A stretch of 32,462 bases of DNA, from the NCBI GenBank assembly GCA_036388295.1, contig DASVSC010000045.1, forward strand, positions 1 to 32,462, read 5' to 3'. Under the pieces are notes generated by a model. The model was not told the DNA's origin and did no database searches. It saw only the letters and a list, made by a program, of their open reading frames with translations. The translations under genes were made by a program, and so were the position numbers. Origin of the DNA: RYN-431 sp036388295. GTDB taxonomy: Bacteria > Planctomycetota > Phycisphaerae > Tepidisphaerales > Tepidisphaeraceae. Positions 16,822 through 24,501 of the stretch are shown here, piece by piece (positions within the stretch are counted from its first letter, which is position 1; every line of letters starts with the position of its first letter).

Positions 16822-18561
16822 CTACCGTTCGGCCCGGCGAAGCACTAACACCTCTTGCTTGGCCCCACGGTCGCTGTACGCCACGCCGCTGACCGAGCCG
16901 ATGAGCGTCCACTGGTCACGAATTTCGGGCGGAACGCCCTTCCCCAGGTCGTGGGTCAGCACGGCCCATTCAGGCCACATCTGGCCGATAAGCGACCATT
17001 GATGGCGAATCTCTGGCGGCACGCCGTCCCAGACGCGGCGGGTCAGCACGGCCCATTCGGGCCAGTCGGCCGGGGGCGTGCGGTTGAGGTAGTCGGCGTC
17101 GCTTTCCTCTCGCAAGCCGCCCCCCTGCTCGAAGGCCAGGCTGGGCTCCTTGAAGTCGATCATCACGCCCGGTTGCCCGTAGCCGCCGTTGTTCTTGATC
17201 AAGGCGGCCGCCTGGCGGGTCAGTTGCAGTGGGGCTAAATCGGGTAGCAGCAACGCGTAAGCGATGGCGACGAAGCCGAGAAACCCGCCGCCCATCGCGC
17301 GGGCGGCCGCCAACGGCCGGTTTTGGCCGAAGCGCCGGGCGGTGGCGATACCGGTGACAATGGCGAGCGCCGCGATCAACAGCGCCCCCGCCGCCGCCTT
17401 CGGGTCGTCCTGGCCGAGCCATAGCAGCGCCGCCGGCGCTGCCAGCCCCGCCAGGGCCACCAGAATGCCCCAGCCCCACGCCACGACGCGGAAGGCGCGT
17501 GTCGCCAAGTCTTTAACGTGTCCGCGGTGCGCCCGCACCAGCAGATCGGCCGTCAGGTACGCGAGCGCCGGGTACGTCGGCAGCACGTAATGCGGCAGCT
17601 TCGTCGCCACCAGTTCGAACATCAGCCACGGCCCGGCGAAGGCCGCGAGCGCGAACCGCGTCGCGGGCCAACGCCGACGCTTCCAGCCCCACACCAACGC
17701 GGCCGGCAGCAGCAGGCTCCAGGGGAAGAACGTGCCCCAGACCAGCAGCGCGTACGTTCCCGGTGGGGCCGAGTGCCCTTCCTTGCCACGCTGCATCCGG
17801 TCGATCACGTCATTGCCGATGGCCGTCGACAGGAACTGCGGTGCCCGCGCCTGGATCATCCATAGCCACGGCGTGACCACGGCCACCAGCACCACCGCCG
17901 CGACGGCGACGACGACGGCCGTTCGTCCCGCGGTCCAGCGCTTCGCCAGCGCCGGCCGCGGCAGCGTTCGGCCCAGGCCCCACAGGGCCAGCAGCGTCAT
18001 GCCGTTCACGCCCAGCGCGACCGGCCCTTTGGTCAATCCCGCCAGCCCGGCCGTCAGCCCGAAGGCCGCCGCCGTTTTCCAATCCGGGCCGTGTCGCCAG
18101 AGACGGTAGAGACAGATTTGGCTGGCGGTGATGAACAGCAGCAGCACGCCGTCGGTCAGGCACATTTTCGCCGACACGCACGCCATCACGCAGCTGCTGA
18201 GGATGAAGGCCGTCCACAATCCGCGCCGCCGCCCCGCCGCCATCGACACGAACACGGCCAGCCCCGCCACCGTCATCGTCATCGCCAGCGCCGACGGCAG
18301 GCGTGCCGCGAACCGCGTGTCCCCCAGCACGGACATCGCCGTCGCCTGACACCAGTAGATCAACACCGGCTTGGCCGTCCGCACGCGGTCCAGGAATCGC
18401 GGCACCACCCAATCGCCGCTGCTGAGCATTTGGCGCGACGTCTGGGCGTAGCGCGGCTCGTCCCGGTCGAATAATCCGACCGATTGATTGCCAATCAGAT
18501 AAACGCACAGCGCGCCCGTAACGATCAGCACGAAGAGCCACCACGTCAGCCGATGCCGCAT
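16822..18561 (-). CDS. GT-C glycosyltransferase of the ArnT/PMT type (dolichyl- or undecaprenyl-phosphate sugar dependent)
   Basis: 579 residues from the ATG at 18559-18561; about eleven hydrophobic helices in the first 440 residues. The first outer loop carries the catalytic-type motif FDRDEPRYAQTSRQM (Asp32-x-Asp34-Glu35), and later KPVLIYW and LPHYVLPTYPALAYL match the ArnT/PMT_2 family. Members move a sugar from a lipid carrier to lipid A, protein or another envelope acceptor at the outer face of the inner membrane. The soluble C terminus holds a 29-residue tandem duplication (500-528 and 529-557). TACATT lies 7 nt before the ATG, with no Shine-Dalgarno. The substrate is unknown; the neighbouring hydrolases hint at envelope polysaccharide work, but this is only proximity. 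Confidence 0.88.
   Translation of the reverse strand: MRHRLTWWLFVLIVTGALCVYLIGNQSVGLFDRDEPRYAQTSRQMLSSGDWVVPRFLDRVRTAKPVLIYWCQATAMSVLGDTRFAARLPSALAMTMTVAGLAVFVSMAAGRRRGLWTAFILSSCVMACVSAKMCLTDGVLLLFITASQICLYRLWRHGPDWKTAAAFGLTAGLAGLTKGPVALGVNGMTLLALWGLGRTLPRPALAKRWTAGRTAVVVAVAAVVLVAVVTPWLWMIQARAPQFLSTAIGNDVIDRMQRGKEGHSAPPGTYALLVWGTFFPWSLLLPAALVWGWKRRRWPATRFALAAFAGPWLMFELVATKLPHYVLPTYPALAYLTADLLVRAHRGHVKDLATRAFRVVAWGWGILVALAGLAAPAALLWLGQDDPKAAAGALLIAALAIVTGIATARRFGQNRPLAAARAMGGGFLGFVAIAYALLLPDLAPLQLTRQAAALIKNNGGYGQPGVMIDFKEPSLAFEQGGGLREESDADYLNRTPPADWPEWAVLTRRVWDGVPPEIRHQWSLIGQMWPEWAVLTHDLGKGVPPEIRDQWTLIGSVSGVAYSDRGAKQEVLVLRRAER
16891..17064 (-). repeat. 87-bp in-frame tandem duplication inside the glycosyltransferase gene
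   Basis: Copies at 16978-17064 and 16891-16977 encode WPEWAVLTxxxxxGVPPEIR followed by a QWxLIG-type end. Most differences lie in the middle five residues and the last two; at DNA level many changes are silent, so the duplication is not brand new. Confidence 0.85.
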
Positions 18562-18709
18562 GGGCGGGAATGTAGGGTAAAATGTCAAAAAGCGGGAATG
18601 CGCCGGCGCGGCGCGAGTGGCGATCTGAACGTAGCATGGCGAAAATTTAATTCACACGTAAGCTTGGCCGTACGGCCTAGCATCTAGAAGTTTCAACCGA
18701 AGGAAGACC

Positions 18710-19363
18710 ATGTATAAACGTTTCACCGCCAGCGTTCTCGGCCTCGCTTTTCTCGCCGGCTGTGCCACCAGTGGCTATAAGCAAGCCGAAAAAACCAGCA
18801 ACAGCCTTGCCGATGTGAAGACCGAGCTGATCACCGACAAAGCCCAGCTGCGCAAGGCCGTTGATGACCTGAACGAACTGGTCTACCGCCCGAAGTCAGA
18901 TCTGCGTCCGCAGTTCGAGAAGTTCGACGCCGACGTGACGGCCCTCGAACGCGCCGCCAATGCCTCGCGCAAAAGCGCCAAGGGCATGACCACCAACCGC
19001 GAGGCCTACCTGGCCAAATGGCGTGCCGACACCGCCGCCATCAGTGACACCGATTTGCGCATGCGGGCGATGGACCGCATCACCGAAACCGAAAAGAATT
19101 TCGCCATGCTGAGCGATAAATTGGTCGAAGCCGACAACGCTTTGGCCCCGGCAGTCAATGACCTTAAGGCCATCCGGGCCTACCTCAGCAACGACCTGAC
19201 GGCCAGCAACATCCAGCTCATCAGCGACCGTGCGACCAAGGCCCAGAACAACGCGGTGTCGGTGAATCAGAAGATCGACGCCGCCATTGTGGAGCTGGAC
19301 AAGGTCAGCGACCAGATCGCCCCCATGCCCGCCACGCAGCCGACGGCCGATGCGGCGTCGTGA
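18710..19363 (+). CDS. DUF2959-like coiled-coil lipoprotein
   Basis: 217 residues from the ATG at 18710; GAAGGAAG lies 2-3 nt upstream. A type II signal peptide ends in the lipobox LAGC (Cys18), so the mature protein is lipid-anchored. The rest is almost wholly helical with long charged heptad-like stretches (about 25-200), for example AQLRKAVDDLNELV and MRAMDRITETEKNF, and an Ala/Thr/Pro tail. Length and helical pattern match DUF2959 proteins, whose role is unknown. A GGCCGTACGGCC palindrome at 18666-18677 stands before the ribosome site. A strong terminator follows. The lipoprotein call is firm; the DUF assignment is from memory of the family. Confidence 0.78.
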   Translation: MYKRFTASVLGLAFLAGCATSGYKQAEKTSNSLADVKTELITDKAQLRKAVDDLNELVYRPKSDLRPQFEKFDADVTALERAANASRKSAKGMTTNREAYLAKWRADTAAISDTDLRMRAMDRITETEKNFAMLSDKLVEADNALAPAVNDLKAIRAYLSNDLTASNIQLISDRATKAQNNAVSVNQKIDAAIVELDKVSDQIAPMPATQPTADAAS

Positions 19364-19392
19364 ACCACGGCCAAGACGTCTGCCGACAGGAA

Positions 19393-19433
19393 CAGCCCTG
19401 CCGCTTCACCGGAAGCGGCAGGGCTGATTTGTT
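19393..19433 (+). terminator. Rho-independent terminator of the lipoprotein gene
   Basis: Perfect 14-bp stem (CAGCCCTGCCGCTT paired with AAGCGGCAGGGCTG, 6-nt loop, 19393-19426) followed by ATTTGTT, 30 nt after the stop codon. Confidence 0.88.
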
Positions 19434-19512
19434 CGGTAGAGCGACAGGATGTCGCGATCAATGAGCCTTTAGCAAAGCATGGGAGCCGGCGCGTCCGTCA
19501 GGCCATCCTCAT

Positions 19513-19734
19513 TCAGCTTATCCCACACGGCCCCGGCCCGCCGCACCGGCCGCAACCCGTGGCCACGGGCACGGACTTCGCCCCGTCGGCCCCCACCGCA
19601 AACGTGCTCAACACCCGTCCGGTCTGCGTCGAGTGACACGCCGGGCACTCCAGCGATGCCGGCGCGTCGAACGATTTGCTCAACTTCTCAAAACCGTGCC
19701 CGCACTCCCGGCAAGCGTATTCATACATAGGCAT
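19513..19734 (-). CDS. FmdB-type zinc-ribbon protein
   Basis: 73 residues starting MPMYEYACRECGHGFE, the standard N terminus of the FmdB/CxxC_CxxC_SSSS family. Two CxxC pairs (CRECG and CPACH) form a zinc ribbon. A tail with CGRCGGPGPCG adds three more cysteines, as often seen in this family. Its role is poorly known; it was first named as a putative regulator of a formamidase operon. The ATG at 19732-19734 follows TACACT by 6 nt and no Shine-Dalgarno is present, so the mRNA may be leaderless. Divergent from the orphan gene at 19782. Confidence 0.9.
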   Translation of the reverse strand: MPMYEYACRECGHGFEKLSKSFDAPASLECPACHSTQTGRVLSTFAVGADGAKSVPVATGCGRCGGPGPCGIS

Positions 19735-19740
19735 GACGTG

Positions 19741-19746
19741 AGTGTA
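19741..19746 (-). promoter_or_regulatory. Candidate -10 hexamer, leaderless start of the FmdB-type gene
   Basis: TACACT on the minus strand, then six bases, then ATG. This places the transcription start at or next to the A of the start codon. Confidence 0.5.
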
Positions 19747-19781
19747 GCCGACTGTGGTGCAGCCGTGGAGGCACTGTACGG

Positions 19782-20153
19782 TTGATCCGCATCAGCCGCT
19801 GGTACAAGATCCGCTGCCTGCTCGAAACCGCTCTCATTCAAGCAAATGAGGCAACAGTGCTTGACCTTTCAAAATATGGTCCGATTGTTCATGTGCACTG
19901 GAACAAATTGAACGGAATCAACTTCGACAAGCCGGCAAAGCCGCAACTGCACGAATTCTACGACGGCCTCTACTTCGCGGAGTTTAAAACAAAACATCGT
20001 TGCGACGTCGCTTGGTTTCCTGATCAGGGCCATCAAGGAACGTTTTTGATCAGCATTCTTCCGCCTTTTAAGGAATCAGAAGAATGGGAGCCTCTTGAAG
20101 AAACGAAAGTAGAAACACTGCGCGAACTGCGAGAGCACCTGCCCTTTATCTAA
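19782..20153 (+). CDS. AT-richer orphan gene, unknown product
   Basis: 123 residues from the TTG at 19782; the next in-frame ATG or GTG starts are less likely because the frame reads sensibly from residue 2. It encodes a compact acidic-aromatic protein (VHVHWNKLNGI, LHEFYDGLYFAEF, EEWEPLEETKVETLRELREHLPFI), soluble and with no signal peptide. No domain is recognised. Codon use is visibly AT-richer than in all neighbours (CAAATG, AAATAT, GAAACG), which suggests recent gain by transfer. The small soluble form with a charged C terminus would fit an immunity or antitoxin-like protein, but nothing shows this. Confidence 0.6.
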   Translation: MIRISRWYKIRCLLETALIQANEATVLDLSKYGPIVHVHWNKLNGINFDKPAKPQLHEFYDGLYFAEFKTKHRCDVAWFPDQGHQGTFLISILPPFKESEEWEPLEETKVETLRELREHLPFI

Positions 20154-20188
20154 GCGAGAAAAGGTTGTTATTCTGTAGCCCATTCAAG

Positions 20189-20274
20189 GGGTGCCACAGG
20201 TCGGCGTACTCGCAGACCTGTGTTGTCGACGCCGCGTCAGCACAGGTCTTGGCGTACCGCGACCTGTAGCACCC
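20189..20274. repeat. Large imperfect palindrome (ACAGGTC family)
   Basis: Arms 20189-20222 and 20241-20274 (34 nt) start GGGTGC(C/T)ACAGGTCG and end AGACCTGTG; they pair with a few mismatches around an 18-nt loop. Each arm also pairs with itself through ACAGGTC/GACCTGT. It lies in the 379-bp gene-free stretch after the AT-rich orphan gene. Confidence 0.75.
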
Positions 20275-20463
20275 GCCGCTGCCGGGAAGGATTACAGCGG
20301 AAGATTAGCTGTGACGCCTGCGTCGCCTTGCCGCAAGACATTCAGTCGGACATGAACGGTATCTGCCAATCGCACTTCGCGTCCAAGTGACCGCCTGCGT
20401 CGCAGCTACAAGAATCGTCAAACGAGGCTCGCTTGTTTCGTTCATTCGCGTGCTGCGTTCGAT

Positions 20464-20493
20464 AAACGAAAAGGCGTGGGCTAGGCCCACGCC
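20464..20493 (-). terminator. Rho-independent terminator of the SDR gene
   Basis: Minus-strand stem GGCGTGGGC / GCCCACGCC (9 bp, 3-nt loop, 20473-20493) followed by TTTTCGTTT. It lies 40 nt past the stop codon. Confidence 0.85.
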
Positions 20494-20532
20494 TCGGCAT
20501 ACGCCATGTTCTATTTCGTCGGACTCATCCGA

Positions 20533-21876
20533 TCACTTGAGATACTGGTCCAGCTTTTTCTTGACCGCCGAGATCAACTGCTCGGCCGGGTGAACGACGT
20601 AATCATTCGCGGCGTCGCGGGCACGCTCGCCGGCGCCTTCGGCGCCGTCCTGCACGGCGCTGCGGGCACGGCCGGCGGTGGCAGACGAGGAACGGACGGC
20701 TTGCCGCACGCGCTCGACCGAATCATTCGCCACGTCCCGCGCCACCTGCTTGGCCTGCGACAAGGGCTCGGCGGCGTACTGGCGGACGGCCGCGCGGGCC
20801 TGGCTCAGCGGGCCACTGGTGCGGTCGCGGACGGCGGCCTTCAAGCGGTCGGCGGCGGTCGGCTCGGGCGCGTCCGGCTTCAGCAGCAGGTACGCCACGG
20901 CCGCCCCGGCGGCGGCGGTGGCGATGGTGACGGCGTACGGGTGACGGCTCATCAGGTTGTACAAGCTGGTCTCACGCACCATGCGGTCGTTCGAAATGCC
21001 GCCGCGCTCGGCGTGGCCGCCGGTGCTTTCGTGCAGGCCTTCGTTGCTGTGGTCGGCCGGTTCGTTCTTGAGCTGCTGGCCGGGCATGAACTTGCCCATG
21101 ACCCAATCAGCGATCGTCGGAAAGTGTTCGCCCAGCAGGGCCATAATCCGGCCGCCGCCGCCGACGTACAGCTCGCGCACCGGGTTCTCCGCCGCGTGCA
21201 GAATCTGGTCGGCCACCAGTTCCGGGGCGTACACCGGCGCGGGCAGCGTGGTGGCGTTTTCGGTGTTGTTCTGCGCGTGCTTGGCGAACGGCGTATCGAT
21301 GGCGGCCGGCTTGATCAGCGTCACGCTGATGGGCAATTCGGCTTTGATAATTTCCATGCGGAACGCGTCGGTGAAGCCCAGGATCGCGTGCTTGCTGGCC
21401 GCGTACATGCCCTGAACGGGCACGGCCACGTCACTGACTTCGCTGCCGAGGTTGATCAGCGCCCCGCCGCTGTCGCGCAGGTATTGCACGGCCAATCGGC
21501 TGCCGTTAACGATGCCCCAGAAGTTGGTGTCGAACAGCTTGCGGTCGTCGACTTCGGTGTTCTTGGTGATGTCGCCGAACAGCCCGACGCCGGCGTTGTT
21601 GACCCACGTGTCGATGCGGCCGTAAGTCGTGGTGGCCAGGTCGGCGGCGGCCTTGAACTGGTCGACGTCGGCCACGTCGGCGATGGCATACACCGCGTCG
21701 CCGCCCGACGCCCTGATCGCCTCGGCCGCCTGCTGCAGCGCCTCTTCGTTGCGGGCCACCAGAACGACCTTCGCCCCCGCCGCCGCGGCGTGCTTGGCCG
21801 TAACCAGGCCAATGCCACTGCTGGCGCCGGTAATGAGGACGACCTGTTCGGACAACGGCTTGAGCTTCACAGACAT
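20533..21876 (-). CDS. SDR-family oxidoreductase fused to a membrane helix and long amphipathic tail
   Basis: 447 residues from the ATG at 21874-21876 with GGAAGGAAG upstream. Residues 1-260 are a classical short-chain dehydrogenase: cofactor loop TGASSGIG (16-23), NNAG (93-96), catalytic Ser145, Tyr158 and Lys162 (YAASK), then the IKPAAIDTPF segment. A linker leads to one membrane helix (about 314-332). The last 110 residues are Ala/Arg/Glu-rich helices (AAVRDRTSGPLSQARAAVRQYA and similar), like YtxH or apolipoprotein-type repeats. The enzyme is therefore probably tethered to the inner membrane. The substrate is unknown. It ends with a good terminator and stands alone. Confidence 0.88.
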   Translation of the reverse strand: MSVKLKPLSEQVVLITGASSGIGLVTAKHAAAAGAKVVLVARNEEALQQAAEAIRASGGDAVYAIADVADVDQFKAAADLATTTYGRIDTWVNNAGVGLFGDITKNTEVDDRKLFDTNFWGIVNGSRLAVQYLRDSGGALINLGSEVSDVAVPVQGMYAASKHAILGFTDAFRMEIIKAELPISVTLIKPAAIDTPFAKHAQNNTENATTLPAPVYAPELVADQILHAAENPVRELYVGGGGRIMALLGEHFPTIADWVMGKFMPGQQLKNEPADHSNEGLHESTGGHAERGGISNDRMVRETSLYNLMSRHPYAVTIATAAAGAAVAYLLLKPDAPEPTAADRLKAAVRDRTSGPLSQARAAVRQYAAEPLSQAKQVARDVANDSVERVRQAVRSSSATAGRARSAVQDGAEGAGERARDAANDYVVHPAEQLISAVKKKLDQYLK

Positions 21877-21970
21877 AGGGGCTTCCTTCCGGGAATAGCG
21901 AATTGCCGGATCGTAGAAGGCCTCACGCGGGTAAAGCGATAAAAGGCAGTTAATTTAAATGCAAAGCGGG

Positions 21971-22090
21971 AGATTCACCACGGAGGCACGGAGAAAGCCA
22001 AAAGCCAAACGGAAGCACAGACCGCACTGCCCTCACTTCTTCAGCCTTTTCCTATTTCTTCTCCGTGCCTCCGTGCCTCCGTGGTGAATC
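21971..22090. repeat. Inverted repeat of the CACCACGGAGGCACGGAG type
   Basis: Left arm 21971-21996 and right core 22069-22090 are exact reverse complements over 22 bp; the right side has one extra CCGTGCCT unit. The sequence between is AT-richer. This motif, with its tandem CCGTGCCT units, is a kind of multicopy intergenic repeat found in many GC-rich genomes. It starts next to the rnd stop codon, so it may end that transcript. Confidence 0.8.
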
Positions 22091-22092
22091 TT

Positions 22093-23364
22093 CTACGCTT
22101 CGGCCGGCAACGTGAACGTCACCGGCGCACGGGTCGTCCACAATTCGACCAACCGGTCGCCCAACGCCTCGCGTCGCCAGCCGGTCATCAGCCGCAACGT
22201 GTCCGGCGACGCACCGGAGACCAGGGCCCGGTGCAGGTCGCCGATTTCCTGCCGGCTGGTGACGGCGGCGGGGTCGATGCTGTTGTTCTGGCAGATCGCC
22301 TGCGCGGCGGTCCAGAGCGCGTCGGCGGCGAATCGCTGGGCCACGGTAGGCTCCGCGCCGCGCTCGGCCACCGGACCGGTGTACGGTTTGGCCAGGCCGG
22401 CGGTGATCAGGTCGATCAGGTGCTGGCCCTGCCGGTCGATCGTCGGCCGCGGCAGGCCACGAATGCGGCCGAGCTGCTCGGGCGTCTTCGGGCGGTTCCG
22501 GACCAGGTCGATCAGAATCTCGTCCTTCAAAAATGCCCGCGAGGGCAGATTCGCCTCCCGCGCCGCACCGTCGCGCCAGATCGCCAGGTCCAGCAACGCC
22601 GACAACTGGTTGCCGGCCAAGGACCCGCTGCCGCGCACTTTTTCGACTGCCGTCGCCGGGTTGAAGCGGTACTGCCCCGGCTCGCACAGCGCCGCACATT
22701 CCGCCGCCGCCCACTGTGCGTGGCCCGTCTTTTCCAGACGGCGTTTAACCTCCGCGGCGACGGCCGGCAGGTAGCGCACATCGTCGGCGGCGTAGCGCAG
22801 CTGCTTGGCCGAGAACGGCCGCTGGTCCCACTGCGTGAACGTCAGGCCTTTCGCCAGGTTGATGCCCGTCGTCACCAGCGTCAGCTTCTGCAACGACGCC
22901 GGGTAGGCCAGCGCCACAAAGCCGGCAGCGATCTGCGTATCGAACAGATTGGCCACGGGTTTGTTGATCGCGCGGAACACCGGCTCCACGTCCTGCGCGC
23001 CGGCGTGGACGATTTTCCCCACCGCCGGGTCGGCCAACAGTTCCCAGAACGGCGTCAGGTCCAGGTCCGCCATCGGATCGATCAGGCCGACCGTCTCGAC
23101 CGTCGCCGTCTGCACCAGGCAGAGCACCGGGTGGTAACTGGATTCGCCGATGAACTCGCTGTCGTAGGCGAAGCTGCCGTTGGTGCGCAGGTGGGCGATG
23201 TGGTCCACCAGGGCCGCCTGCGTGGTAATCAGTTCCGGCTTCCCCCGAAACGCCGGCACGTGCGCCGGCACGTCAACATCCGCCACCGGCGACTCGTCCG
23301 CGTGCGCCTCGTCGTGGGCCCGCTGACGGTAACGCGAACGAAAATCGGGGCGGCCTTGGGGCAT
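22093..23364 (-). CDS. rnd: Ribonuclease D
   Basis: 423 residues from the ATG at 23362-23364; the frame is open to 23493, but the extra codons lack homology. The DEDD exonuclease domain (about 45-210) shows Exo I Asp68-x-Glu70 (AYDSEFIG), Exo II Asp125 (HAGAQDVEP) and Exo III Tyr191-x3-Asp195 (YAADDVRYL), the RNase D signature. An HRDC-like domain follows (LLDLAIWRDGAAREANLPSRAFLKDE, about 260-340) and a longer C-terminal part. It trims the 3' ends of tRNA precursors and other structured RNA. TATAGT lies 7 nt before the ATG, with no Shine-Dalgarno. Confidence 0.92.
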   Translation of the reverse strand: MPQGRPDFRSRYRQRAHDEAHADESPVADVDVPAHVPAFRGKPELITTQAALVDHIAHLRTNGSFAYDSEFIGESSYHPVLCLVQTATVETVGLIDPMADLDLTPFWELLADPAVGKIVHAGAQDVEPVFRAINKPVANLFDTQIAAGFVALAYPASLQKLTLVTTGINLAKGLTFTQWDQRPFSAKQLRYAADDVRYLPAVAAEVKRRLEKTGHAQWAAAECAALCEPGQYRFNPATAVEKVRGSGSLAGNQLSALLDLAIWRDGAAREANLPSRAFLKDEILIDLVRNRPKTPEQLGRIRGLPRPTIDRQGQHLIDLITAGLAKPYTGPVAERGAEPTVAQRFAADALWTAAQAICQNNSIDPAAVTSRQEIGDLHRALVSGASPDTLRLMTGWRREALGDRLVELWTTRAPVTFTLPAEA

Positions 23365-23371
23365 TGGGGCG

Positions 23372-23377
23372 ACTATA
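23372..23377 (-). promoter_or_regulatory. Candidate -10 hexamer, leaderless start of rnd
   Basis: TATAGT on the minus strand, seven bases before the ATG at 23364, and no ribosome binding site. This spacing puts the +1 at the start codon and supports that start over the upstream ones. Confidence 0.5.
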
Positions 23378-23622
23378 GCGATCGGCGTAAGTGTTGCGAA
23401 ACGGGACAATTTTGTTCCTTCAGATTCAAAACGCGTTCCGGCGAGAAATTCGCCGTAACCGCAGGGCCGACGACGGGTTGCTGGCCGGGGCATGGCGCGC
23501 CGCAGTGCGCCCTAGCTTGCCTCAACCGCCAAGCGACTTAGGCCACGCGAAACGGCTTTCGGTTCACTCTCCCGGCACACCAGGAGAGGATGAAGTTGTG
23601 TCAAACGGGTCAAAGAAATCAG

Positions 23623-23701
23623 GACGCCACGGCGGAAGCCGTGGATGTCGAACGTCAGCCCGTTCATGCTGCGCAGAATCTACGGCTTCCGCCGTGGCGT
23701 C
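23623..23701. repeat. Inverted repeat of the GCCACGGCGGAAGCCGT type
   Basis: Arms of 21 nt at 23623-23643 and 23681-23701 pair with one mismatch. It lies in the 570-bp gap 23365-23934, which also contains CCCTCTCCCGGCAACCGGCGGAGGG (23780-23804), another palindromic block related in composition to 4816-4920. No gene is seen in this gap. Confidence 0.8.
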
Positions 23702-23934
23702 GAAGCGTTTATCTACCCGTCAGAGAGAACCTAACAAGAAAATCTGCTTTGCGTCCGATGCAAAAGTGACCTTCTCCCCAGCCCTCTCCCGGCAACCGGC
23801 GGAGGGAGCAAGCCGCGACGGGCGGGTGCCCGCCAGTCGCCCTTCGTTCTACCGCCCGGCGTCCGCCTTGTCGGCCACTATCTTAGAAAAATCCGCAGTT
23901 TTTTGCGCCCCGCGGCGTGGTACACTGCCGGCCG

Positions 23935-24501
23935 ATGACGGAGCGCCAAGCCGCCTTGTGGCATAGGCTGCGAGACATGCCCCTCGGGGACGCGGAGGCC
24001 GTCGTCACCTTCGAAGACAAGCTGCGGCAACAGACCGGTTGGCCTCGTTCGCGGGCCGCGCGGGCGATCGATGAGTACCGCCGCTTCCTGCTGCTGGCGG
24101 CGACCGCCGGGCACCCGGTCAGCCCGTCGCCGGCGGTCGATGAGGCGTGGCATCTGCACCTGCTCTACACCCGCCACTACTGGAAAACGCTCTGCCCTGA
24201 CGTGCTCGGCTTGGATTTGCACCACGAACCGGCGACCGGCGAAGCGGCCGACCGCACGAAGCTCGACGACTGGTACGTTCGCACGCTCGCCAGCTACCGC
24301 GCCGCCTTCGGCGAGCCGCCCGACGACCTCTGGCCGGCCCGGCCCACGGAGCCGGCGTTTATCCGCATCGATTCGATCAGCAGCGTCGTGCTGCCACGCC
24401 GGGCGTGGCGGCTGCTGATCGGTTTGCTCGCCACCATCGCCGTGGCGATAACCGCGGCCCTGGTCTGGATCGTCACCCGTGGCCAAGGAGGCCTGCCATG
24501 A
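23935..24501 (+). CDS. GRDP-like (DUF1399-type) protein with C-terminal membrane anchor
   Basis: 188 residues from the ATG at 23935. The central block FLLLAATAGHPVSPSPAVDEAWHLHLLYTRHYW (two adjoining parts, about 45-80) contains the V-D-x-x-W-H-x-H core of glycine-rich-domain proteins (PF07173 type). It is followed by GLDLHHEP and LASYRAAFGEPPDDLWP, which also match. One membrane helix lies near the C terminus (LIGLLATIAVAITAALVWIV, about 161-180). TACACT preceded by TG sits 8 nt before the ATG. Its stop overlaps the start of the TIGR04222-type gene, so the two products should be made in a fixed ratio and work together at the membrane. The molecular role is unknown. Confidence 0.75.
   Translation: MTERQAALWHRLRDMPLGDAEAVVTFEDKLRQQTGWPRSRAARAIDEYRRFLLLAATAGHPVSPSPAVDEAWHLHLLYTRHYWKTLCPDVLGLDLHHEPATGEAADRTKLDDWYVRTLASYRAAFGEPPDDLWPARPTEPAFIRIDSISSVVLPRRAWRLLIGLLATIAVAITAALVWIVTRGQGGLP
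24485..24491 (+). promoter_or_regulatory. Internal Shine-Dalgarno AAGGAGG for coupled translation
   Basis: It lies within the last codons of the GRDP-like gene, 6 nt before the ATG at 24498, whose bases overlap the upstream TGA (ATGATG / TGA). Confidence 0.8.

Noticed and set aside
16624..17002. Short plus-strand frames just after the AT-rich dyad
   Set aside because: They begin close to a TATACT box, but the products have no coding character, one overlaps the glycosyltransferase gene on the other strand, and no ribosome site is seen.
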